From: Crocosphaera sp038442745
Lineage (GTDB): Bacteria; Cyanobacteriota; Cyanobacteriia; Cyanobacteriales; Microcystaceae
DNA: 10,924 nucleotides
Assembly (NCBI RefSeq): GCF_038442745.1
Contig: NZ_JARVCN010000089.1
Span: 1 to 10,924 of the forward strand
Direction of reading: 5' to 3'
In this document: positions 6,202-10,924 of the stretch, piece by piece
Layout of the letters: each line of letters opens with the position of its first letter
Position numbering within the stretch: position 1 is the first letter of the stretch
The notes under the pieces: generated by a model
What the model was told of the DNA's origin: nothing
Database searches by the model: none
What the model saw: only the letters and a program-made list of their open reading frames with translations
Made by a program: the position numbers and the translations under genes

Positions 6202-6240
6202 ATTCCCAACTAACTAATTAATTAATAGCTAGTTGGGAAT
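6202..6240. promoter_or_regulatory. Strong hairpin between parA-like and membrane genes
   Basis: ATTCCCAACTA (6202-6212) and TAGTTGGGAAT (6230-6240) are a perfect 11-bp inverted repeat around an AATTAATTAA-rich loop. It starts 7 bases after the parA-like stop. On the - strand no T-run follows, so it is not a standard terminator. It could be an attenuator, an RNA-processing hairpin, or an operator for the membrane genes. Confidence 0.6.
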
Positions 6241-6246
6241 GAAAGC

Positions 6247-7032
6247 CTAATTTGTTTTAGCTTCAACCTTCAAATTGAAAATATCATGGTTATCTATTTG
6301 TTCATGACAATTACGAAGGAATTGCTTAACACGCTGTTTGGCAATCAGATTTAATCCTTCTGTATTTTCTCTTTGAGATGCTGCAGTTAGAGAGATTCTT
6401 TTCTCTTTTAAAAGTTTTTTTTCTTGACTAGATAAAAAGAGTAAAGGCATCTTAATTATAGCTCTTGTTTGAGCTTTAACCGTTTTAGCAATGGAAGAAT
6501 TATTAATATTGTCCATCGCTTGCTTAGAAAGTCCTTCGTTGACGACTAATATAGTTTTAACTATATTAACATCTTTATAAGTCGATAAAAACTTAGATAA
6601 TAGATTAATTGATTCTGGAGAGCCATCGGTAACAAACCAGAAATAAATATCTACCTTTTCTTGTTCAGCTAACTCTAAAATTCCTCTAGCTAACCAAGCA
6701 TCTACTATCACAGAAACTTGTGCCGGTAAATTAACAAGAACTAATTGTTCACAAGCGAGAGCAAATAAATTATCAGCCAAGAAACTATCTTCAGCTTCTT
6801 CTGAAAAGTAGATTCGATTTCCTGGGTTTTTATTATTAGGCTGATATCCGTTTTTCCCTCCATTTAGATAAATACTAGGCTCGTAAATTTCTCCTACATC
6901 GGGAGATGTTCTATCTGCATCAAATAGCTTATAATCTATCTTTTTTAGTTGACAATATTCAACGCCCGTTTGCGCGGTGGTGGATTTGCCAACTCCTCCT
7001 TTTTCTCCTCCAAACAAGTGTAATCCTTTCAT
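6247..7032 (-). CDS. ParA/MinD-type P-loop ATPase
   Basis: A 261-residue protein from the ATG at 7032. That start is chosen because AGGAGG (7045-7040) stands seven bases before it; an upstream in-frame ATG at 7065 lacks such a site. The deviant Walker A motif G-E-K-G-G-V-G-K-S-T-T (9-19) has the signature lysine of ParA/MinD/Soj dimeric ATPases, and F-D-A-D (37-40) is the Walker A' region. The Walker B-like strand reads L-V-L-V-N-L-P-A (~96-103), with Asn where Asp is usual. There is no N-terminal DNA-binding domain, as in small ParA (type Ib) or StbC/TraL-like proteins. The C-terminal half (K-A-Q-T-R-A-I-I-K...) is less conserved. Such ATPases position plasmids or transfer complexes. It follows the actin-like and ParR-like genes, so it probably belongs to the same partition or transfer module. 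Confidence 0.85.
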   Translation of the reverse strand: MKGLHLFGGEKGGVGKSTTAQTGVEYCQLKKIDYKLFDADRTSPDVGEIYEPSIYLNGGKNGYQPNNKNPGNRIYFSEEAEDSFLADNLFALACEQLVLVNLPAQVSVIVDAWLARGILELAEQEKVDIYFWFVTDGSPESINLLSKFLSTYKDVNIVKTILVVNEGLSKQAMDNINNSSIAKTVKAQTRAIIKMPLLFLSSQEKKLLKEKRISLTAASQRENTEGLNLIAKQRVKQFLRNCHEQIDNHDIFNLKVEAKTN

Positions 7033-7093
7033 AGTTTTGCCTCCTTTTTTCAAATCTTTACTCATCTAAACTGAAACAAATTTTATTTTTGAA

Positions 7094-7540
7094 CTACAAT
7101 AATCCGACTCCATTATAATTACAACCACTGTATTTATTGGGAGTTGATTTTGAGTCATTATTCAATGAAGGGGGATTATTATTATTAGATGAAGTCCATT
7201 GTGTTTCCACTGTTGTTGGAGGTCTTTCTAGATTTAGACTTTTTCCAACCGTATTCCATAATAATTCTTGCTGAGCATTTAATTTAGCTATAGATTCCCA
7301 AAACATTTCTGTTAGACAATCAGAAGAGTATTGTTGAGATTTGCTACAAGCTATCGGCATCCAAAAAGCTCTTGCTGCTTCTAAAATCGACTCTTTTGGA
7401 GTAATACCTCGTTCCGCTTTTCTTTCTTTTAGTAACTCAATCCAATAATAATCAGGATTATCATCATTAGGTTTGTAAGTCAAAATTAACTGTTGTCTTT
7501 TTCTAGATAATTGTAAGTGTTCTTGAGTTGGTTGTTCCAT
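7094..7540 (-). CDS. ParR-like adaptor, paralogue 2
   Basis: A 148-residue paralogue of the gene just upstream: about 57 of 90 aligned positions are identical from L-T-Y-K-P through L-N-x-E-R-P. The N-terminal part has a short beta-like strand (Q-L-I-L-T-Y-K-P) then helices (Y-W-I-E-L-L-K-E-R-K and P-K-E-S-I-L-E-A-A-R-A-F-W), compatible with ribbon-helix-helix ParR-type folds but not diagnostic. The middle (M-F-W-E-S-I-A-K-L-N-A-Q-Q-E-L-L-W-N) is the best conserved. An Asn/Ser/Pro-rich linker of unlike sequence then leads to a shared end, Y-S-G-x-x-Y-x-x-x-G-L-L. In ParMRC systems the ParR C-terminus contacts the actin filament, so the retained tail fits that role. No clear Shine-Dalgarno sequence precedes this ATG. 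Assignment as ParR-like is inference from gene order and architecture. Confidence 0.65.
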   Translation of the reverse strand: MEQPTQEHLQLSRKRQQLILTYKPNDDNPDYYWIELLKERKAERGITPKESILEAARAFWMPIACSKSQQYSSDCLTEMFWESIAKLNAQQELLWNTVGKSLNLERPPTTVETQWTSSNNNNPPSLNNDSKSTPNKYSGCNYNGVGLL

Positions 7541-7636
7541 TTTTAAACAAAATAATTAATTTTCAATGAAGAATCAATCAGGAAATTAAGCCATCTTTTT
7601 ATGTTTAAATTGACTTAATTTATTCTTAATTTTTAA
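7541..7636. other. Spacer between the two paralogues
   Basis: An AT-rich 96-base gap. AAATTAAG (7583-7590) and CTTAATTT (7614-7621) form an 8-bp inverted repeat with a 23-base spacer. It may be a weak hairpin or protein site; no T-run or ribosome-binding site was found near it. Confidence 0.3.
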
Positions 7637-8068
7637 TTACAAAATTCCGCCTTCATCATAAGCTAAACCGCTATAGATGTTCTCATCAGATTCATCTCTA
7701 TCATCAAATAACCAATTCTTTTTTTGATTATGAGAAACCATAGGCTGAAATCCCGCATTCATTTGAGGTCTTTCTATATTTAGAGCTTGTCCGACAATAT
7801 TCCACAATAGTTCTTGTTGAGCATTTAATTGAGCTAGAGATTCCCAAAACATCTGCTCTAATTCCTCTGTTGAATAAGTGTCTACATTTAAACAAGCAAT
7901 GGGCAACCAAAATGCTTTTGTTGCTTCTAAAATAGACTTTTTCGGCATAATACCTTGTTGTTTTTTTCTTTTTTTGAGTAATCTAATTAAGTGATAATCA
8001 GGATGATTATCAAGGGGTTTATAAGTAAGAGAAATGTTTTCTCTTTTGTGTGAAGTCTCTTTATTCAT
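7637..8068 (-). CDS. ParR-like adaptor, paralogue 1
   Basis: A 143-residue protein following the actin-like gene by 27 bases, with AGGAG (8080-8076) seven bases before its ATG, so co-transcription is likely. It is a tandem duplicate of the next gene. The shared core runs from S-L-T-Y-K-P (~13) to N-I-E-R-P (~101), including the very basic L-L-K-K-R-K-K-Q-Q and S-I-L-E-A-T-K-A-F-W. The variable linker is acidic here (F-D-D-R-D-E-S-D-E), while the other copy has an Asn/Ser-rich one. The end is Y-S-G-L-A-Y-D-E-G-G-I-L. Position straight after an actin-type ATPase is the usual place of the centromere-binding adaptor ParR. DNA binding and filament contact are inferred, not seen. Confidence that the gene is real is high; the functional name is moderate. 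Confidence 0.7.
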   Translation of the reverse strand: MNKETSHKRENISLTYKPLDNHPDYHLIRLLKKRKKQQGIMPKKSILEATKAFWLPIACLNVDTYSTEELEQMFWESLAQLNAQQELLWNIVGQALNIERPQMNAGFQPMVSHNQKKNWLFDDRDESDENIYSGLAYDEGGIL

Positions 8069-8095
8069 CTTTTTTCTCCTTTTATTTTCTTAGAT

Positions 8096-9196
8096 TTAAG
8101 CAATTTTTCGTTTTTTTTGCTGACTTAATTGAAAATTCAGAAACTCCCAAAGACACCACACATCCCCAAAGCGATTGCCTAATCCCAAAGCTTCTACATC
8201 AGAAGGGAATTCTACTTGTGCATGAAGATACACCTTTTTATCAGAAAAATAGTCTAATAATTTAGCTTTTATTAAGGGATCATCACTGGTTCCTCCTGCT
8301 AATATCACCTCTTCTAAATCTGAGGGTAATACTTCATTTAACCAGTTAGACAATTCATATTCATAGCCTTCTTGACTAACTTTTGAAGCTTTCTTGATTT
8401 CTTCCAATTCTCCTGATTTATTATCACTTAATAATAGTGAATGCAATGGCACTTCTGACCCCGTTTCCCGATATCTTACAATAGGTTGCGTTAACCTTTC
8501 TATGGTTTGTCCACTTAATTGTTTGACCATACTTTTTATCAAATGGGCAAATCCTAGTTCATTTGTTTGATACTCATTAATGATTCCTCTTCTGAATACC
8601 ATTACTGAAGCATTACGATACCCTAGCATCATCACCCCTACGACAGAAACATTAATCAAATTTTTCCCTTTTTTAGCTCGGTGTAACATATAAATCCCCG
8701 ATCCTTCTGCTAAACAATTGAAATAATTTAGTTTTGGCATTAATTTTCCCGTTGGAGTATTAACTCCTTCGCTAAATACCTGTTTTAGTTCAACTTTTAA
8801 TTTCTCTCTATCCTTAATTTCTCCTGGTGGTAGAAGACAACTCAAATTAACCTTTACTTCATTTGACAATTTTAATTTCTCTTTTAAAACCCAGATGACT
8901 CCCAGAATCTTGGGAATAGCGGTGATGGATTTCAAAGCCGTTAGTTGTGGGTTACTTACTGTTAACACTTTGGCTAAATATCCCACTGCATAAATTTTGT
9001 CTTCTACTTCAATCCACACTTTATCTTCTAGGTTGGCATTCTCTAATCCCATCACATTATTCAAAATGCTCAAAGGCACTTCAGCTAATGATGGTTCCAT
9101 TGTCAACACGACTCTTTTTTTAAAACTTGTTCCTCCGATCACTTTCGTTTTTGAGCCGCCTAGATCGATTGACACATTTAAAATTTTTTCTGGCAC
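8096..9196 (-). CDS. parM: Actin-like plasmid segregation ATPase (ParM/StbA type)
   Basis: A 366-residue actin-fold protein. The phosphate-1 loop is S-I-D-L-G-G-S-K-T-K-V (9-19); the adenosine motif is E-E-V-I-L-A-G-G-T-S-D-D (295-306); the C-terminal P-S-D-V-E-A-L-G-L-G-N-R-F-G (341-354) is typical of ParM/Alp-like sequences. The phosphate-2 region reads V-M-M-L-G-Y-R-N-A-S (188-197), so the usual Asp before the I/L-G pair is Met190. ParM proteins polymerise with ATP and push plasmid copies apart when their ends are held by ParR on the centromere. The start is GTG, seven bases after AGGAG (9208-9204). It is the first gene of the - strand cluster, with a long purine-rich leader. The symbol is used for the family; close relation to R1 ParM is not implied. 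Confidence 0.85.
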   Translation of the reverse strand: MPEKILNVSIDLGGSKTKVIGGTSFKKRVVLTMEPSLAEVPLSILNNVMGLENANLEDKVWIEVEDKIYAVGYLAKVLTVSNPQLTALKSITAIPKILGVIWVLKEKLKLSNEVKVNLSCLLPPGEIKDREKLKVELKQVFSEGVNTPTGKLMPKLNYFNCLAEGSGIYMLHRAKKGKNLINVSVVGVMMLGYRNASVMVFRRGIINEYQTNELGFAHLIKSMVKQLSGQTIERLTQPIVRYRETGSEVPLHSLLLSDNKSGELEEIKKASKVSQEGYEYELSNWLNEVLPSDLEEVILAGGTSDDPLIKAKLLDYFSDKKVYLHAQVEFPSDVEALGLGNRFGDVWCLWEFLNFQLSQQKKRKIA

Positions 9197-9203
9197 TTTT
9201 TTT

Positions 9204-9208
9204 CTCCT
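9204..9208 (-). promoter_or_regulatory. Ribosome-binding site of the actin-like gene
   Basis: AGGAG on the - strand, seven bases before the GTG at 9196-9194. It supports GTG as the true start; no better in-frame ATG is nearby. Confidence 0.8.
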
Positions 9209-9251
9209 TTTTTTCTTTGATTTTTCAGGGTTTTTCAGAGGTCTAAAATCT

Positions 9252-9287
9252 GGACACTTTTAGGACATTCATCTGTTTATTGTCCTA
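9252..9287. promoter_or_regulatory. GGACA/TGTCC inverted repeat in the partition leader
   Basis: TAGGACA (9261-9267) and TGTCCTA (9281-9287) form a 7-bp inverted repeat with a 13-base spacer. A third GGACA is at 9252-9256 and another TGTCC at 9358-9362, overlapping the candidate promoter. Such clustering fits an operator or centromere site for the ParR-like proteins; that role is inferred. Confidence 0.5.
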
Positions 9288-9348
9288 TTTTTGTCTTTTT
9301 TTACCCACTTTTTTCCGCTTTTTTCGATTTTTTTTGTTGGCTATTTTG

Positions 9349-9357
9349 TTTATATCA
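9349..9357 (-). promoter_or_regulatory. Candidate extended -10 promoter of the partition cluster
   Basis: On the - strand TGATATAAA reads as an extended -10 (TGnTATAAA). No good -35 lies 17 bases away, only a T-run. Initiation would be near 9342, giving a leader of about 145 bases. A GGACA word touches its upstream edge. Confidence 0.4.
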
Positions 9358-9450
9358 TGTCCATTTTCCCAAAAAACCCCCTTTTCTCCCCCCCTTTTTT
9401 CGTCTTTCTTTTATACTACTTTTAGTCACTTTTCACCGACCGCAAGCAAT

Positions 9451-9504
9451 GGGATTTGTCATGACAAATTTGTATTATGGGGTTTCTTGATACCCCCAAA
9501 TCCC
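9451..9504. repeat. Perfect 16-bp palindrome inside nested inverted repeats
   Basis: ATTTGTCATGACAAAT (9454-9469) is a perfect 16-bp palindrome. GGGATTTG (9451-9458) also matches CAAATCCC (9497-9504) as an outer repeat, and GGGGT/ACCCC (9479-9483 and 9492-9496) lies between. Perfect dyads of this size usually bind a dimeric regulator or form a cruciform. Confidence 0.7.
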
Positions 9505-9552
9505 CCTTATTTTCCCATTTTTCACTAAACAATTTCTTAATGCTGGTTAAGG

Positions 9553-9840
9553 TCAGGTTAATGCAGTTTCTGAAACCTTTTGTTTAAACAACTCATTTAA
9601 TGTTGCTGGTGGTTCAAGGTTTTTGCATTCGGGTAGATGTGATGTGATTTGCGATCGCTTTTTGGTGATAGCACTTTGAGTTTTATAGGTGTATCTTCGA
9701 CCTTCCACTTCGACTTGGATTTCGACTTCGACCATAAGGACGAATGTTGATCTAAAATATTTCATCCTACTTAGCCCTTGTCTCCTATGTCTTGCTTGAG
9801 TGGCAATATTGGGCAAAGAAGATGTGACATCCTGCAACAC
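9553..9840 (-). CDS. Doubtful small ORF
   Basis: The open frame has 95 codons, but the start is uncertain. Met26 (9765) has AAGGG nine bases upstream and gives 70 residues; Met36 (9735) begins M-V-E-V-E-I-Q-V-E-V-E-G-R-R-Y-T-Y-K. That stretch looks like a real beta strand pair, followed by basic K-K-R-S-Q and a short helix at the end. The GTCGAAGTCGAA-type DNA repeats producing V-E-V-E could equally be chance. A HIP1 octamer lies inside it. No family recognised. It stands alone, away from both flanking operons. It could be a small plasmid protein or a spurious frame in a 1-kb control region. Confidence 0.35.
   Translation of the reverse strand: MLQDVTSSLPNIATQARHRRQGLSRMKYFRSTFVLMVEVEIQVEVEGRRYTYKTQSAITKKRSQITSHLPECKNLEPPATLNELFKQKVSETALT
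9651..9658. repeat. HIP1 octamer GCGATCGC
   Basis: The highly iterated palindrome of many cyanobacterial genomes; supports a cyanobacterial host. Confidence 0.9.
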
Positions 9841-9963
9841 TATGTGAGGACTTTGGTAACAGATCTAACTTCATCGTCGATCACGCCTCAGATTGCCCTA
9901 GTCACTAGGAATTGACATACTCCCCAATCGCCTATTTGAATCGCAATAAATTCGATAAATATG

Positions 9964-9992
9964 TTGTTCGATGAGAAAATATTTGCTAGAAT
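9964..9992 (+). promoter_or_regulatory. Candidate sigma-70 promoter towards the mob genes
   Basis: TTGTTC (9964-9969), a 17-base spacer, then TAGAAT (9987-9992) with an upstream TG making an extended -10 (TGCTAGAAT). Predicted start near 9999, leaving a leader of about 225 bases before mobC. Confidence 0.4.
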
Positions 9993-10159
9993 GACGAGAA
10001 ATTTGTACGAACTGATATTGTATCCCCCCATTTGATTACATCAGTTATATAAATAATCCCCATTGGAAAAGTTATTAGATTATTCTTAGTTGAGCGAGAA
10101 ATTCCCCCCACAAATCAATCAAGAGAATTGTTTAGTAATTTTTTTCTGTCTTATCAGGC

Positions 10160-10186
10160 AACCCTAACCGTTAATGTTCAAGGGTT
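10160..10186. repeat. Nested inverted repeats, possible oriT
   Basis: AACCCT (10160-10165) and AGGGTT (10181-10186) flank a TAAC-C-GTTA dyad (10165-10173). It lies 38 bases upstream of the MobC-like gene. Imperfect dyads near a relaxase gene are typical of oriT, but the stem is short and the case weak. Confidence 0.3.
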
Positions 10187-10223
10187 TTTAGCAAAGTTTT
10201 TTAAATAATTAAGTGGTGGCAAA

Positions 10224-10541
10224 ATGGAATTTAACAAGCGACTAAAGAAGTGTGAGATCAGGGTTTCAGCCTCTGAAAAACAAAAAATACAGGAATTAGC
10301 GAATCATTTAGGTTTAAGTGTTTCTGCCACTGTTCGACACATATTGGTCAAAGAGCATTTTTTTTCTAATAACCAAGAACTTAATTCTATGTTTGGTCAA
10401 ATTAGAGATACTCTTTTTGCTATTTCTCAAACTCTTAGTAACCTTAATTCTTCTAACTCTAATAATGGGACTGTCAGACAACTTCAGACAGATATTCAGG
10501 AACTTAAAAAAACCATAGCAATGATGGAGAAGAAGTTTTGA
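10224..10541 (+). CDS. mobC: MobC-like relaxosome accessory protein
   Basis: A 105-residue protein. The N-terminal half fits a ribbon-helix-helix fold: beta strand K-C-E-I-R-V-S (9-15), helix A-S-E-K-Q-K-I-Q-E-L-A-N-H-L-G, then L-S-V-S-A-T-V-R-H-I-L-V-K-E-H. This layout is shared by MobC, NikA and related oriT-binding proteins. The second half, after an Asn/Ser-rich stretch (N-L-N-S-S-N-S-N-N), is a probable coiled coil (L-Q-T-D-I-Q-E-L-K-K-T-I-A-M-M-E-K-K) for oligomerisation. Such proteins bind oriT and help the relaxase melt and nick DNA. Its stop overlaps the TTG start of the relaxase by four bases, so the two are co-translated. GGTGG, five bases before the ATG, is a fair ribosome-binding site. 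The family call rests on fold pattern and gene order. Confidence 0.8.
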   Translation: MEFNKRLKKCEIRVSASEKQKIQELANHLGLSVSATVRHILVKEHFFSNNQELNSMFGQIRDTLFAISQTLSNLNSSNSNNGTVRQLQTDIQELKKTIAMMEKKF

Positions 10542-10924
10542 TTGGTAAACAGTTTAAAGGAAGTGACTTTAATCGTTGCCTTAACTATGTTTTAAAGAAA
10601 GAAGGTGCGAGTATTATCGGTGGGACGGTTGCCTCAACTGAACCCAGTTCTTTGACCCGCGAGTTTCATTTTTATACTGAAATTAATGATCGAGTCAGAA
10701 ATCCTATGTTTCATGGTATTTTATCTAACCCAGAACCCCTTGATGATTTAACTTGGCATCTGATTGGGAATCAATATCTCAAATCAATGGGGTTCACTCA
10801 AAATCCTTATATATTAGTCCGCCATAGCGATCGCCCTCATGATCACATACACATTGTTGCTGGAAGAGTTAGAGCTAATGGTTCTTGTGTTTCCGATAGT
10901 TTTGATTACTATCAGAGTTTAAAA
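10538..10924 (+). CDS. mobA: Relaxase N-terminus, cut by the window end
   Basis: The first 129 codons of a MOBP-like (VirD2/TraI-type) relaxase, which nicks oriT and pilots the strand during transfer. The start is TTG at 10538, overlapping the mobC stop (TTGA), with GGAG (10526-10529) eight bases before it. The likely catalytic tyrosine is Tyr17 in F-N-R-C-L-N-Y-V-L. N-P-M-F-H-G-I-L-S (55-63) resembles the second conserved block. R-H-S-D-R-P-H-D-H-I-H-I-V (95-107) supplies the metal-binding H96-x-D98-x4-H103-x-H105 triad. A HIP1 octamer (10827-10834) overlaps codons of this motif. No frameshift is seen within the visible part. The rest of the nuclease domain and any helicase, primase or coupling domain lie outside the window. 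Confidence 0.9.
   Translation, partial: MIGKQFKGSDFNRCLNYVLKKEGASIIGGTVASTEPSSLTREFHFYTEINDRVRNPMFHGILSNPEPLDDLTWHLIGNQYLKSMGFTQNPYILVRHSDRPHDHIHIVAGRVRANGSCVSDSFDYYQSLK
10827..10834. repeat. HIP1 octamer GCGATCGC
   Basis: Second copy in the window, inside the relaxase gene over the metal-binding motif; a cyanobacterial signature. Confidence 0.9.

Larger units (their letters stand above)
9197..9552. other. Control region upstream of the partition cluster
   Basis: No convincing gene here; ORFs in it are low-complexity. Bases ~9195-9420 are almost pure pyrimidine on the + strand (polypurine leader on the - strand). They include C-runs at 9368-9370, 9377-9381 and 9388-9394. Next come the palindrome at 9454-9469 and short inverted repeats to 9504. 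Likely content: the promoter, operator and perhaps centromere of the partition genes. Confidence 0.6.
9841..10223. other. Gene-free region before mobC; probable oriT location
   Basis: Between the doubtful ORF and the MobC-like gene no coding frame is convincing. It holds a candidate promoter (9964-9992), two C6 runs (10025-10030 and near 10105-10110), and nested inverted repeats at 10160-10186. Origins of transfer commonly lie just upstream of mobC/relaxase genes, so the oriT is expected here, but I cannot place a nic site. Confidence 0.45.

Noticed and set aside
5669..6217. Two + strand frames (5669-5869 and 5936-6217) opposite the single-pass membrane protein
   Set aside because: No recognisable protein features, and they lie fully or mostly antisense to the better supported membrane gene.
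5886..6545. Other CTTCG or CGAAG words (for example near 5898 and 6536) as more triloop hairpins
   Set aside because: Their flanks pair for two bases or fewer, so they do not match the three-gene hairpin family.
7033..7065. Upstream ATG extending the ParA-like protein by 11 residues
   Set aside because: AGGAGG is ideally spaced for the ATG at 7032, and the added residues precede the first beta strand without known motif.
8997..9263. An 88-codon + strand frame opposite the actin-like gene
   Set aside because: It is antisense to a well supported gene and ends in a poly-Phe stretch from T-runs.
9280..9528. An 82-codon + strand frame rich in Phe and Ser
   Set aside because: It comes from the pyrimidine-rich leader; low complexity, no ribosome-binding site, and it crosses the palindrome region.
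1..10924. Replication initiator or plasmid origin
   Set aside because: No Rep-type protein or iteron array was recognised; replication functions probably lie outside the window unless the DFDGD protein supplies priming.

Overview
The window looks like part of a mobilisable or conjugative plasmid from a cyanobacterium. It is strongly AT-rich and carries two copies of the cyanobacterial HIP1 octamer GCGATCGC (9651-9658 and 10827-10834). Its gene content is typical of plasmid backbones: single-strand DNA-binding proteins, an actin-type partition ATPase, a ParA-type ATPase, a MobC-like protein and a relaxase. No rRNA, tRNA, CRISPR array or insertion sequence was seen. No classical replication initiator was recognised.

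Left part (1-4719, + strand). A long gene already open at base 1 encodes at least 1094 residues and begins with an A-A-D-F-D-G-D motif like the catalytic double-psi beta-barrel signature of multisubunit-type RNA polymerases. Three small genes follow: a normal ssb, a second divergent SSB-like protein that carries the canonical D-D-x-I-P-F tip, and a 64-residue protein of unknown role. Each small gene is a self-contained cassette: a mini-hairpin with a TTC/GAA triloop, a TAGGAG ribosome-binding site, the gene, then its own terminator. The hairpin stems covary between the three copies.

Middle part (4694-9196, - strand). A six-gene, probably co-directional cluster reads actin-like ATPase (GTG start), two paralogous small ParR-like proteins, a ParA-like ATPase, a hairpin, a single-pass membrane protein and a two-pass membrane protein. 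The last two are coupled by a GTGA overlap. The cluster ends at a bidirectional terminator shared with the left part. The first four genes look like a partition system mixing actin-type and ParA-type motors. The membrane pair has no assigned role.

Right part (9197-10924). A long control region holds a polypurine leader, inverted repeats, a perfect 16-bp palindrome, a doubtful 95-codon ORF and a possible origin of transfer. After it, a MobC-like protein and the 5' end of an HxD...HxH relaxase run rightwards, overlapping by four bases with a TTG start.

The most interesting reading is inference. An RNA-polymerase-like protein, two SSBs and three C(GAA)G template-strand hairpins lie together on the side of the presumed oriT away from the relaxase. 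This recalls phage N4 virion RNA polymerase promoters and conjugative 'leading region' single-strand promoters. It could be a plasmid-borne system for transcribing DNA as it enters a new cell.
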